Positions 57,397 to 64,000 of a DNA stretch of 64,000 bases are shown piece after piece. Source of the DNA: Streptomyces sp. NBC_01351. Lineage in GTDB: Bacteria; Actinomycetota; Actinomycetes; Streptomycetales; Streptomycetaceae. The position numbers were made by a program, and so were the translations under genes. The stretch is from positions 7,135,501-7,199,500 of the forward strand of contig NZ_CP108356.1 of assembly GCF_036237315.1 (NCBI RefSeq). The letters run 5' to 3'. How positions within the stretch are numbered: the stretch's first letter is position 1; every line of letters starts with the position of its first letter. A model generated the notes under the pieces. The model had not been told where the DNA came from. It made no database searches and saw only the letters and a list, made by a program, of their open reading frames with translations.

Positions 57397-57444
57397 TTGG
57401 CTAACGACGAAACCGATCCTACGATGGACGGAGTCCAAGTCAAG
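57397..57444. promoter_or_regulatory. Overlapping divergent promoters of katG and fur
   Basis: Plus strand: TTGGCT (57397-57402), 17 bp, TACGAT (57420-57425), reading to fur. Minus strand: TTGACT (57444-57439), 17 bp, TAGGAT (57421-57416), reading to katG. The two -10 boxes share bases. An imperfect inverted repeat (TCTTGTCACTTGG at 57388-57400 and CCAAGTCAAGA at 57435-57445) spans them and could hold a Fur-family dimer. Confidence 0.5.
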
Positions 57445-57532
57445 AACCGTGTCAAAGCCATATCAAATCGGATCCCGGATAATTTCCGGTGAAGGTTCGG
57501 GAACCCCGTCGATCCTGAAGAGGTGGACCGAT

Positions 57533-57946
57533 ATGAGTGACCTGCTGGAGCGACTGCGAGAGCGTGGCTGGCGGCTGACCTCCCAGCGCCGTGTCGTTGC
57601 GGAGGTCCTCAACGGCGACCACGTGCACCTCACGGCCGACGAGGTGCACGCCCGCGCGGCGCAGCTGCTGCCCGAGATCTCCCGGGCGACCGTCTACAAC
57701 GCCCTCGGCGAGCTGGTCTCCCTCGGCGAGGTGGTGGAGGTCTCCACCGACGGCCGCGCCAAGCGGTACGACCCCAACGCGCACCGCCCCCACCAGCACC
57801 TGATCTGCTCCGGCTGCGGCCTCATCCGCGACGTCCACCCGACCGGAGACCCCCTGGCCGGCCTCCCGCCCGAGGGACGGTTCGGCTTCGAGGTCTCCGG
57901 GGCCGAGGTCACCTACCGCGGGCTGTGCCCGGGCTGCGCCCGGTGA
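57533..57946 (+). CDS. Fur family regulator (FurA/PerR-like)
   Basis: A 137-residue metalloregulator. The N-terminal HTH is LRERGWRLTSQRRVVAEVLNG and ISRATVYNALGELVSLGEV. The C-terminal dimer domain has HPHQHLICSGCGLI with a C-x2-C and a closing C-P-G-C pair that would hold a structural zinc. Its short length and the adjacent katG suggest a peroxide-sensing member. ATG 57533 has a GAGGTGG ribosome binding site. Divergent orientation from katG with overlapping promoters points to autoregulation and katG control. Metal selectivity cannot be read by eye. Confidence 0.88.
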   Translation: MSDLLERLRERGWRLTSQRRVVAEVLNGDHVHLTADEVHARAAQLLPEISRATVYNALGELVSLGEVVEVSTDGRAKRYDPNAHRPHQHLICSGCGLIRDVHPTGDPLAGLPPEGRFGFEVSGAEVTYRGLCPGCAR

Positions 57947-58056
57947 TTCAGCCGATCTCGACCATCCGGGCCCAGGCGGGCGGCGCGTCCGGGACGTAGC
58001 GGCGGAGGTCGGCCGGCGCGGGTGCCGGGGTGCCGCGGGTGGCCGATCCTGGGGGC

Positions 58057-60192
58057 ATGGGTACGAACGGCGCCGCCTACGCGGCCGCGGCCCGCCGATC
58101 GCTGCGGGTCACGCTGGCCGCGGGGGCCGGGTTCTACCTCTTCCTGTACGGCTTCGGGCAGTCCGTGGCGGCCACCTACGCGTTGTTCGCCGCGGTGGCG
58201 CTGGCCGGGTTGTCGCGCATCCCGGGGACCGGGCGGCAGCGGGCCGCCGTGCTGCTGAGGCTGCTTCCGGCGGCCTGGCTGCTGGTGGTCGTGGGCACCT
58301 TCCTGGCCGTACGGACCTGGAGCGCGGTCGCCGGGATGCTGGTCATCGGCTTCGCGCTGGCCTTCGTCGCCGCGGGCGGGCCCCGACCCGCGGGCGCCGC
58401 GCCGGGGCTTCAGCTGCTGTACATCCTGCCGTCCTTCCCGCCGTATGCCCCGGACACCCTGGGGGAGCGGCTCGTCGGCACCACCACCGGGATCCTGCTG
58501 CTGGTGATCGCCGAGGCCCTCGTCCTGCCCGATCCGCCGACCGTGCCCTACCGGGAGCTCGCCGCCCGCGCCGCGGTCACCGCCGAACGCTGCGCCGGGG
58601 AACTGGCCCGGGCCCCGTACGAGCTGTCCCCGGCCGCGGGCGCCGCCGCCACGGCCGCGGCCATGGCGCTGCGGCCCTCGAAGGTCCCGGAGGCGGAACG
58701 CCCCGCCGGGCCCGGGGTCCGCTCCCGCGGCCTGGCCCACGCCGGGCTGGCGGCCCGCACCCTGCTGAACCGGCTGGGCCGGCTGCCCGCCCCGCCGCCG
58801 GGTCGCGCCCCCACGGAAGCGGGCCTCGGCCTGCTGCGCGCCGTCGGGCGGTCCGCGGCGGACAGCGCCGCGCTGCTGCGGGGTGTTTCAGGTGCCGGGA
58901 CGGCGGACTCCGGACCGGGCCGGGAACGTGCGCTGCTCGCCGCCGCTCCGGCCGCGGGGGCCCCGCCGGCGGAGCTGCGCCTCCGGGCGGACCTGCTGGA
59001 GCTGGCCGACGCCGCGCTGGCGCTGTCCACGGCCGCGGGGCTGGCCGTACGGGGGCGGGAGGCCGTGCCCGGCATGCCCATCGGCCGGTTCTGGTACGCG
59101 GGGATGCGGGCGCCGGAGCTGTGGTGGCGGCGGCTGGTGGGGCACGCGGGGAGCCGGTCGGTCTTCTTCCAGAACGCGGTACGGATCAGTTTGGCGCTGG
59201 CCGCCGCCCGGGCCGTCGCCGGACTGGCCACGCTGCCGCACGGCTTCTGGGCGATGCTGGCGACGCTCACGCTCACCCGCACCACCCTCGACGCCACCCG
59301 CAGCGGCATTCGCCAGGCGGTGGCCGGGACACTGATCGGGGCCCTGTGTACGGCCGGGGTGATCGCCCTGGTGGGCACCCACACCACGGTGTACGCCGCC
59401 GTACTGCTTCCGCTGCTGATGTTCACCTTCACGGTGGGGCCGGTGAAGGGCGTCGGCTGGGCGCAGGCGCTGTTCGCGCCGACGGTGGCCCTGGTCTTCG
59501 CCCAGCTGGCGCCCGCCACCTGGCGGCTCGCCGAGGTACGGCTGCTGGACGTGTTGGTCGGGAGCGCGATCGGCGCGGTCTTCGGACTGCTGGCCTGGCC
59601 GCGCGGAGCGCAGCAGGAGGTACGGCGCTCGGGCGTGGTGCTGCTGAGGTCCGCGGCCGAGGCCGTGGTCACCACGACCGCGGCCGTCGCCGCCGGCGGG
59701 GTACGGGATCCGGACGCGCCCCCGGAACACGGGTCGCTGCGGCATGCGCTCGTGCTGGCGGAGTCGGCGTTCGCGCAGCTGCAGAGCGAGCCGGGGGCCG
59801 GGAAGGGGGAGTCCCCGGAGGTCGACTGGCAGGCGGTGCTGCTCACCGGGCACCACGCCCTGTGGGGCGCCGACCGGGTGCTGCTGGCGCCCGCACCGGT
59901 GCGGGGGCCGGCGGCGCCCGTTCTCGTACCGCCGCTGGAACCGGAGGCGGCCGCCGCGCTGACGCGGCTGGGGGACCGGGTGGCGGGGCGGATGCTGCTG
60001 CTGTCCGCGGTGCTGGACCCGATCGGGGGAAACGGGAAGGCCCCCGACGCGCCGCTCGGGAGCGGGGGTGCGTCGGAGGCCGTCCCGGCCGGGGCGCCGG
60101 GCGGCTACTACGCCGCGGACGCCTGGCTGGAGGCGCTGCTGGCGGAGCTGGAACGGATCACCGGCCGGGGCCCGCAGCGGGCGGGACACTGA
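58057..60192 (+). CDS. FUSC family membrane protein (aromatic-acid exporter-like)
   Basis: A 711-residue protein with an N-terminal cluster of about five or six helices (about 18-155, with YALFAAVALAGL and ATVVGTF-like stretches), a long cytoplasmic part, and a second helix cluster (about 380-520, FWAMLATLTLTRTTLDATRSGIRQAVAGTLIG). The LTRTTLDATRSG and GTLIGALC segments are hallmarks of the FUSC/YccS aromatic-exporter fold. ATG 58057 is used; an in-frame ATG at 58030 is only a small extension. Two promoter-like stretches upstream are not clear. It may export toxic aromatic compounds, but the substrate is inferred. Confidence 0.83.
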   Translation: MGTNGAAYAAAARRSLRVTLAAGAGFYLFLYGFGQSVAATYALFAAVALAGLSRIPGTGRQRAAVLLRLLPAAWLLVVVGTFLAVRTWSAVAGMLVIGFALAFVAAGGPRPAGAAPGLQLLYILPSFPPYAPDTLGERLVGTTTGILLLVIAEALVLPDPPTVPYRELAARAAVTAERCAGELARAPYELSPAAGAAATAAAMALRPSKVPEAERPAGPGVRSRGLAHAGLAARTLLNRLGRLPAPPPGRAPTEAGLGLLRAVGRSAADSAALLRGVSGAGTADSGPGRERALLAAAPAAGAPPAELRLRADLLELADAALALSTAAGLAVRGREAVPGMPIGRFWYAGMRAPELWWRRLVGHAGSRSVFFQNAVRISLALAAARAVAGLATLPHGFWAMLATLTLTRTTLDATRSGIRQAVAGTLIGALCTAGVIALVGTHTTVYAAVLLPLLMFTFTVGPVKGVGWAQALFAPTVALVFAQLAPATWRLAEVRLLDVLVGSAIGAVFGLLAWPRGAQQEVRRSGVVLLRSAAEAVVTTTAAVAAGGVRDPDAPPEHGSLRHALVLAESAFAQLQSEPGAGKGESPEVDWQAVLLTGHHALWGADRVLLAPAPVRGPAAPVLVPPLEPEAAAALTRLGDRVAGRMLLLSAVLDPIGGNGKAPDAPLGSGGASEAVPAGAPGGYYAADAWLEALLAELERITGRGPQRAGH

Positions 60193-60259
60193 CGGTGACC
60201 GCGGCTCACGGGGTGCACGGGGTGCACGGGGCTCGCGCGGCTCACGTCGAGCCCGTGGC

Positions 60260-62818
60260 TCACGGGGCGATCGTCACGAACGTGGCGATGCTCGGCACCC
60301 CCTGGGCGTCCAGGGCGAAGAGCATGTAGGTGCCCGGCAGCACCACGCCCGTGTCGGCGGGGACGGACACCGCGTACGCGTGCGTTCCCGTGGCCGTTGA
60401 CTGCAGCGGGATCCTTCGTTGGTCGTTGTCCGTGGAGTGGGTCGCGGCAGCGGCCCGCATCAGGACGAACGACGACACCGGGCCCTGGGTGGTCACCGCG
60501 AGCGAGGTACCCGGCGGGATCCGGTGGGGTACGCCGCCCGTGATGACGGGACGCGGCTTGGGCGAACCGTCCGCGTTGAGCAGGTACGGCGGGGTGAACA
60601 CGGCTCCGTCGGCGTGGTTCGTCGCGCAATCACCGCACAGGCCACCGCCACCCGAGAAGATCCGCCCGTCCGGCAACAGGTTCGCCACGCTGTGGTAGTT
60701 GCGCGGTATGGCCATGGTGGCGAGCGGGGTGAAGGCGCCGGTCGCCGGGTCCCACAGCTCGGGGGCCAGGACGGAGGTCGCGTCGCTGAACGGCACCGGG
60801 AAGTTCTGCCCGCCGAAGACGGCCACCTTGCCGTCAGGCAGGACGACGCTGTTGCTGAAGCCGCGGGCGTGGAGCATGTCGCCCGTGCGCGCGGACGTGA
60901 CCTGGCTGCCCGAGACGTTCACCGTGTAGGCGCGCGTGGTCGCCGGAACGTTCTCGTAGGCGGGCGAGCCGCCCAGCGTGAGCAGTTTGCCGACGTCGTA
61001 GGAGACGGCGTTGCCGGTCATGGCGTCCGGGCTGTCGGCCCGGGGGCCGGCGGCGGTGATGCTGCCGTTGCCGGTCGTCGTGATCCAGTTCATCTGCTTG
61101 CTCGGCCCCAGCTGCAGCACCTTGCCGCCCGAAGTGGCGTACAGCCACATGTGGTTGTCGGCGCGGTAGGGGCCGGCCGGGTCGGCGGTCAGCGCCGGGG
61201 AGGCGGGGACGCCCGGGAGGCTGCGCCAGGTGCCGGTGACCGGCGACCAGAGCTCGCCGCCCTTGTCGGTTCCCGCGGTTCCGCTCCAGGATCCGCCGAG
61301 GACGAAGGCCTCACCGGTGGAGATCAGCGTCATGGCCTGGTAGCCGCGCGCGATGTTCATGTCGGTGGTGGCGGACCAGGCGTCGGTGGCCGGGTCGTAG
61401 ATGCTCGCCTGTTCCGCGTTGCTGCCACCGGTCACGAGCACACGGCCGTCGGCGAGCATGGCTATGCCCGGACAGAACATGTCGTGGCCGGTGTTGTCGA
61501 TCCGGCGCTGGGTGACCTTTCCGGTCTTCAGGTCCAGGATCGCGGTCTGGGTGTAGCCGTTGCTGCCGCCGAAGCGGTCGGTCGCGTACGCCGACCAGGC
61601 CAGCAGCTTGTCACCCGGCAGGACGGCGGTGGCGACGGGCACCAGCGGGAAGCCGGTGATCCGGTCCCAGGAGCCGTGGGCGGCGGCGTTGGCCGGTCCG
61701 CTCAGGCGGATCTCGGCGGCGGAGGTCCACGGACCGCGGCCGCCGGCCTCGGTGGTCACCGTCAGACGTATGAAGCGGGCGCTCTCGGCACGGGTGAAGG
61801 TGGCGGTCTTGACGGTGTCGTCGTCCCGCCAGGTACCCGCGGCCACCGGTGCGCGGAACGAACTGCCGTCGGTGCTGGTGGATATGGAGTACGCGCCCGC
61901 CCGGCCGTTGGGCCCGTCGCGGCGCGGCTGGTAGGTGAGGGCCGAGACGGTCTGGGTGCGGTGCATGTCGACGGTGATGGTGTGCGGCAGCGGGGCGGGG
62001 GTGCCGGTCCACTTGCTGTGCCAGATGGTCGTGGCGTCGCCGTCTAGCACGTTCGCCGCGCGGCCGTTCTCGCCGACGGTCTCCGCGTCGCTCGCCGTGG
62101 CCGTCCAGCCGGTCCTGGACAGGTCCACGGTGGCGGCGGGAGTGCCGGGGTCGCCCAGCAGGTCGAGCTCGGCGGCGGAGGTCCAGGGCCCGCGGCCGCC
62201 GGCCTCGGTGAGCGCGGTCAGCCGGACGAACCGGGCCCCCTGGGGCGCGAACCCGAGCGTCTTGGTGGTGGCGTCGTCCGCGAGGGTGCCGGTGGCGACC
62301 GGGCTCGCCCAGTTCTGCCCGTCCGTACTGACGCTGATGGCGTACTCGCCGAGGCGCCCGTTGGGTCCGTCGGAGCGGGGGCGGTAGACGAGTGCGGAGA
62401 CCACCGCCGTGCGGTGCATGTCGACGGTGATGGTGTGCGGGAGCGGGGCGGGGGTGCCGGTCCACTTGCTGTGCCAGATGGTCGTGGCGTCGCCGTCGAG
62501 CACGTTCGCCGCGCGGCCGTTCTCGCCGACGGTCTCCTCGTCGCTCGCCGCGACCGTCCAGCCGGTCCGGTCGAGGACCGGAGCGGAGGGTTCCATGGCA
62601 TTCGCCGGAGCGATGCCGTGGTGCGGCGACTGCTTCGCCGACTGCTGGTCGAAGGGCGTGCCCGCCGGTCCTGGCGGCGGAGTGCGGGCGGCCGGCGCCT
62701 GGCTCGCGACCCCGAGCCAGGGCGTCAGCCCGATCAGGAGCGACCCGAGGCCTGCGCCCACCAAGAGGTGGGACCGGCGTATCAGAGGGGGACGGGCCTG
62801 GCGTCGACTGAACTGCAA
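60260..62818 (-). CDS. Copper-radical galactose oxidase with two N-terminal discoidin domains
   Basis: An 852-residue secreted oxidase starting at TTG 62818, with AGGAGG five bases upstream. After a signal peptide (RRSHLLVGAGLGSLLIGL) come two discoidin (F5/8 C, CBM32-like) domains at about 85-222 and 235-373. The kelch beta-propeller follows at about 385-740. Copper and radical residues known from fungal galactose oxidase are all present: Cys449 (FCPG) and Tyr493 (RGYQ) for the crosslink, stacking Trp511 (GGSWSG), Tyr708-His709 (RNYHS) and His794 (ATHST). GLCGDCATNH and the NDQRRIPL tail also match. It oxidizes a primary alcohol to an aldehyde and makes H2O2. The two discoidin domains share a 142-bp stretch with about three differences. 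Confidence 0.92.
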   Translation of the reverse strand: MQFSRRQARPPLIRRSHLLVGAGLGSLLIGLTPWLGVASQAPAARTPPPGPAGTPFDQQSAKQSPHHGIAPANAMEPSAPVLDRTGWTVAASDEETVGENGRAANVLDGDATTIWHSKWTGTPAPLPHTITVDMHRTAVVSALVYRPRSDGPNGRLGEYAISVSTDGQNWASPVATGTLADDATTKTLGFAPQGARFVRLTALTEAGGRGPWTSAAELDLLGDPGTPAATVDLSRTGWTATASDAETVGENGRAANVLDGDATTIWHSKWTGTPAPLPHTITVDMHRTQTVSALTYQPRRDGPNGRAGAYSISTSTDGSSFRAPVAAGTWRDDDTVKTATFTRAESARFIRLTVTTEAGGRGPWTSAAEIRLSGPANAAAHGSWDRITGFPLVPVATAVLPGDKLLAWSAYATDRFGGSNGYTQTAILDLKTGKVTQRRIDNTGHDMFCPGIAMLADGRVLVTGGSNAEQASIYDPATDAWSATTDMNIARGYQAMTLISTGEAFVLGGSWSGTAGTDKGGELWSPVTGTWRSLPGVPASPALTADPAGPYRADNHMWLYATSGGKVLQLGPSKQMNWITTTGNGSITAAGPRADSPDAMTGNAVSYDVGKLLTLGGSPAYENVPATTRAYTVNVSGSQVTSARTGDMLHARGFSNSVVLPDGKVAVFGGQNFPVPFSDATSVLAPELWDPATGAFTPLATMAIPRNYHSVANLLPDGRIFSGGGGLCGDCATNHADGAVFTPPYLLNADGSPKPRPVITGGVPHRIPPGTSLAVTTQGPVSSFVLMRAAAATHSTDNDQRRIPLQSTATGTHAYAVSVPADTGVVLPGTYMLFALDAQGVPSIATFVTIAP
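61956..62550 (-). repeat. Near-identical 142-bp direct repeats in the two discoidin domains
   Basis: Bases 61956-62097 and 62409-62550 are 453 bp apart (151 codons) and match at about 139 of 142 positions by eye. Each codes for the ETVGENGRAANVLDG and W-T-G-T-P-A-P-L-P-H-T core of a discoidin domain. The flanking domain parts are clearly more diverged. Confidence 0.8.
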
Positions 62819-62952
62819 GCTGACCTCCTGGGGCGAACGGACGGGCGCCCTAGAACATAGGTCAGCGGGATGTGAACTCGCCTGGCAAACAGGCGAGTTG
62901 ATACGTGAAGAGGTGCGAGTCGCGCACGCGCCGCGGGCGCCCGGGAGACGGC

Positions 62953-63690
62953 TCAGGCGGTCGGGCCGGAACTCTCGCCCGGGGACACCACGAGGCCGAC
63001 GCTCTCGGCCGCCACGGCCACGGCGTAGTCGAAGAACGCGGCCTCGTCCCCGACGCTGTCGTGGGTACGGCTGAACACCTGGAAGACCAGCAGCCCGATC
63101 AGGCTGCTCCACAGCACGATGCCGCGCTCGATGACGTCCGAGTACGGGGCCTCGGGCGCCCCGCCGAACAGCTCCACGGCCGCGGGCAGGAGCAGCGGCG
63201 GGCCGGGCACCGCCCGCCGGGGCGGGGTGAGTTCACCGGCCACCAGCGCCGACCGCACGATGCCGGCGAGCACCGCGGGGGTGCGCGAGGCGGCCGCGAC
63301 CGTGTCCTGCGGGGCGTGGTAGTCCGGCACGGGCGAGCCGTATATCAGGGCGAACTCGCCGGGGTTGTCGAAGGACCACTGTCGCAACGCACGCATGACC
63401 GCGAGCAGCCGCACACCCGCCGAGGCGCGGAGGTCCACCGCGGCCCGATCGGCCTGCTCCATCGCCGAGCCGGACGCGTCGTACGCATCGATCACCAGGG
63501 CGGTCAGCAGGTCGTCCCGGTGCGGGAAGAGGGCTTCCACCTCGGCGACGGCAAGGCCGCCGGCGCGCGCGACCCCGTCCGGGGACAGCCCCGCGGCCCC
63601 CACCTTCACCAGCTGCTGCCTCGCGGCGGCCTTGACCGCCCCCGCCGGCGTCGAGTTCTCGTCGTTCGAACGTGCTGCGGAAAGATCCAT
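62953..63690 (-). CDS. TetR family transcriptional regulator
   Basis: A 245-residue regulator. The N-terminal HTH is degenerate compared with the consensus (AVKAAARQQLVKVGAAGLSPDGVARAGGLAVAEVEALFPHRDDLLTALV), but the spacing and F-P-H-R-D-D-L-L end fit TetR proteins. The C-terminal ligand domain contains SPVPDYHAPQDTVAAASR, typical of the WHG-domain group. ATG 63690 is used; upstream in-frame codons run to 63777 with no ribosome binding site. It lies 135 bp upstream of the galactose oxidase start on the same strand, so control of that gene is possible. Confidence 0.82.
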   Translation of the reverse strand: MDLSAARSNDENSTPAGAVKAAARQQLVKVGAAGLSPDGVARAGGLAVAEVEALFPHRDDLLTALVIDAYDASGSAMEQADRAAVDLRASAGVRLLAVMRALRQWSFDNPGEFALIYGSPVPDYHAPQDTVAAASRTPAVLAGIVRSALVAGELTPPRRAVPGPPLLLPAAVELFGGAPEAPYSDVIERGIVLWSSLIGLLVFQVFSRTHDSVGDEAAFFDYAVAVAAESVGLVVSPGESSGPTA

Positions 63691-63725
63691 GCGGGCACCG
63701 TACCGGCCGACCGCACAGGCCCGGT

Positions 63726-64000
63726 TTACCGGGCCTGCCGGCGGCGTACCACGACGCGTGTCAGCGCCCAGAGGCACGTGGCGTTCGCCAGAGCGCCGAA
63801 CAGCAGCGCGCCGTAGAAGCCGATCCCCGCCAGCGCCTCGAAGCCTTCGGCCAGGGACGAGTCCGCGCTCACCGCGGCCGGAAGTGGGGCGGCCTCCGCG
63901 GGGAGGGGCTCGACCGGCACCGGCGGGCCCGTGTGCGCGAGCCCGTGCGGCGCCGCGACGGGATCCCCAGGACCGGGGACGGCCATCAGCGCCAGGAGGC
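63726..64000 (-). CDS. Membrane protein, N-terminus beyond window
   Basis: The last about 90 residues of a protein that continues off the right edge; no upstream stop is seen before 64000. The visible part has a Pro/Ala-rich segment (GPPVPVEPLPAEAAPLPAA) and a C-terminal membrane helix (IGFYGALLFGALANATCLWAL) followed by a positively charged tail (RVVVRRRQAR). A LLAL stretch at the window edge could be part of a signal peptide. An ATG at 63986 is in frame but unlikely to be the true start. Function unknown. Confidence 0.55.
   Translation of the reverse strand, partial: LLALMAVPGPGDPVAAPHGLAHTGPPVPVEPLPAEAAPLPAAVSADSSLAEGFEALAGIGFYGALLFGALANATCLWALTRVVVRRRQAR

Noticed and set aside
60193..60259. 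Short GGGGTGCAC-like repeats after the FUSC gene
   Set aside because: They are too short and imperfect to call a repeat element, and they look like GC-biased noise.

Overview
The window is very GC-rich, its genes end in G/C-rich third positions, and its gene families (Tat- and Sec-secreted enzymes, SchA/CurD protein, AfsR-type regulator, SpoIIE-type phosphatase, long-form GAPDH, FtsX-type exporters) are those of a Streptomyces or close relative. It looks like chromosomal-arm (accessory) DNA: short transcription units that change strand often, many secreted proteins and many regulators. I saw no tRNA, rRNA, CRISPR array, transposase or integrase, and no gene-free stretch longer than about 300 bp.

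Layout. (1) 1-1870: the N-terminal part of a STAND/NB-ARC regulator and a three-FN3 lipoprotein. (2) 1952-7038: a five-gene overlapping ABC importer operon, nikABCDE type, with a sequence matching the Nur nickel-regulator box just upstream. (3) 7165-10069: a small membrane protein, a large secreted protein and a GNAT acetyltransferase. (4) 17772-10123 (minus): an organosulfur operon with SsuCBA-like permease, ATPase and binding protein, an aryl-sulfate sulfotransferase and three FMN-dependent monooxygenases. It is divergent from an XRE-cupin regulator across a 31-bp palindrome. (5) 18527-24403: an HTH-nSTAND1-WD40 giant protein, a small secreted protein and a beta-helix secreted protein. (6) 24438-29445: an O-methyltransferase, an ACP, a SchA/CurD protein, a divergent FAD hydroxylase and a TetR regulator. 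This resembles a spore-pigment (whiE) locus without ketosynthase, CLF or cyclases.

(7) 29542-38100: an M19-like dipeptidase with a discoidin domain, PhnA/YjdM, a hypothetical protein, an alpha/beta hydrolase divergent from an HTH protein over a 30-bp palindrome, a radical SAM protein divergent from a long GAPDH, and a hypothetical protein. (8) 38243-40223: a tRNA-dependent cyclodipeptide synthase and a CYP121-like P450, overlapping by 11 bp. Both closely resemble the Mycobacterium tuberculosis Rv2275/CYP121 (mycocyclosin) pair. (9) 40425-49757: a membrane-anchored SpoIIE-type phosphatase, an AfsR-like regulator broken by a 101-bp tandem duplication, and a MacB/FtsX-type ABC exporter. (10) 49925-64000: a Tat-exported amino-acid oxidase, a CASTOR/POLLUX-like channel protein, a streptogrisin-like protease, divergent katG and fur, an FUSC protein, a canonical copper-radical galactose oxidase, a TetR regulator and a truncated membrane protein.

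Most notable are the mycocyclosin-type pair with substitutions at two active-site positions of the P450, the precise 101-bp duplication that frameshifts the AfsR-like regulator, the PKS-less whiE-like locus, and two near-perfect long palindromes at divergent promoters. All functions are inferred from the sequence and from remembered family features; no database search was run.
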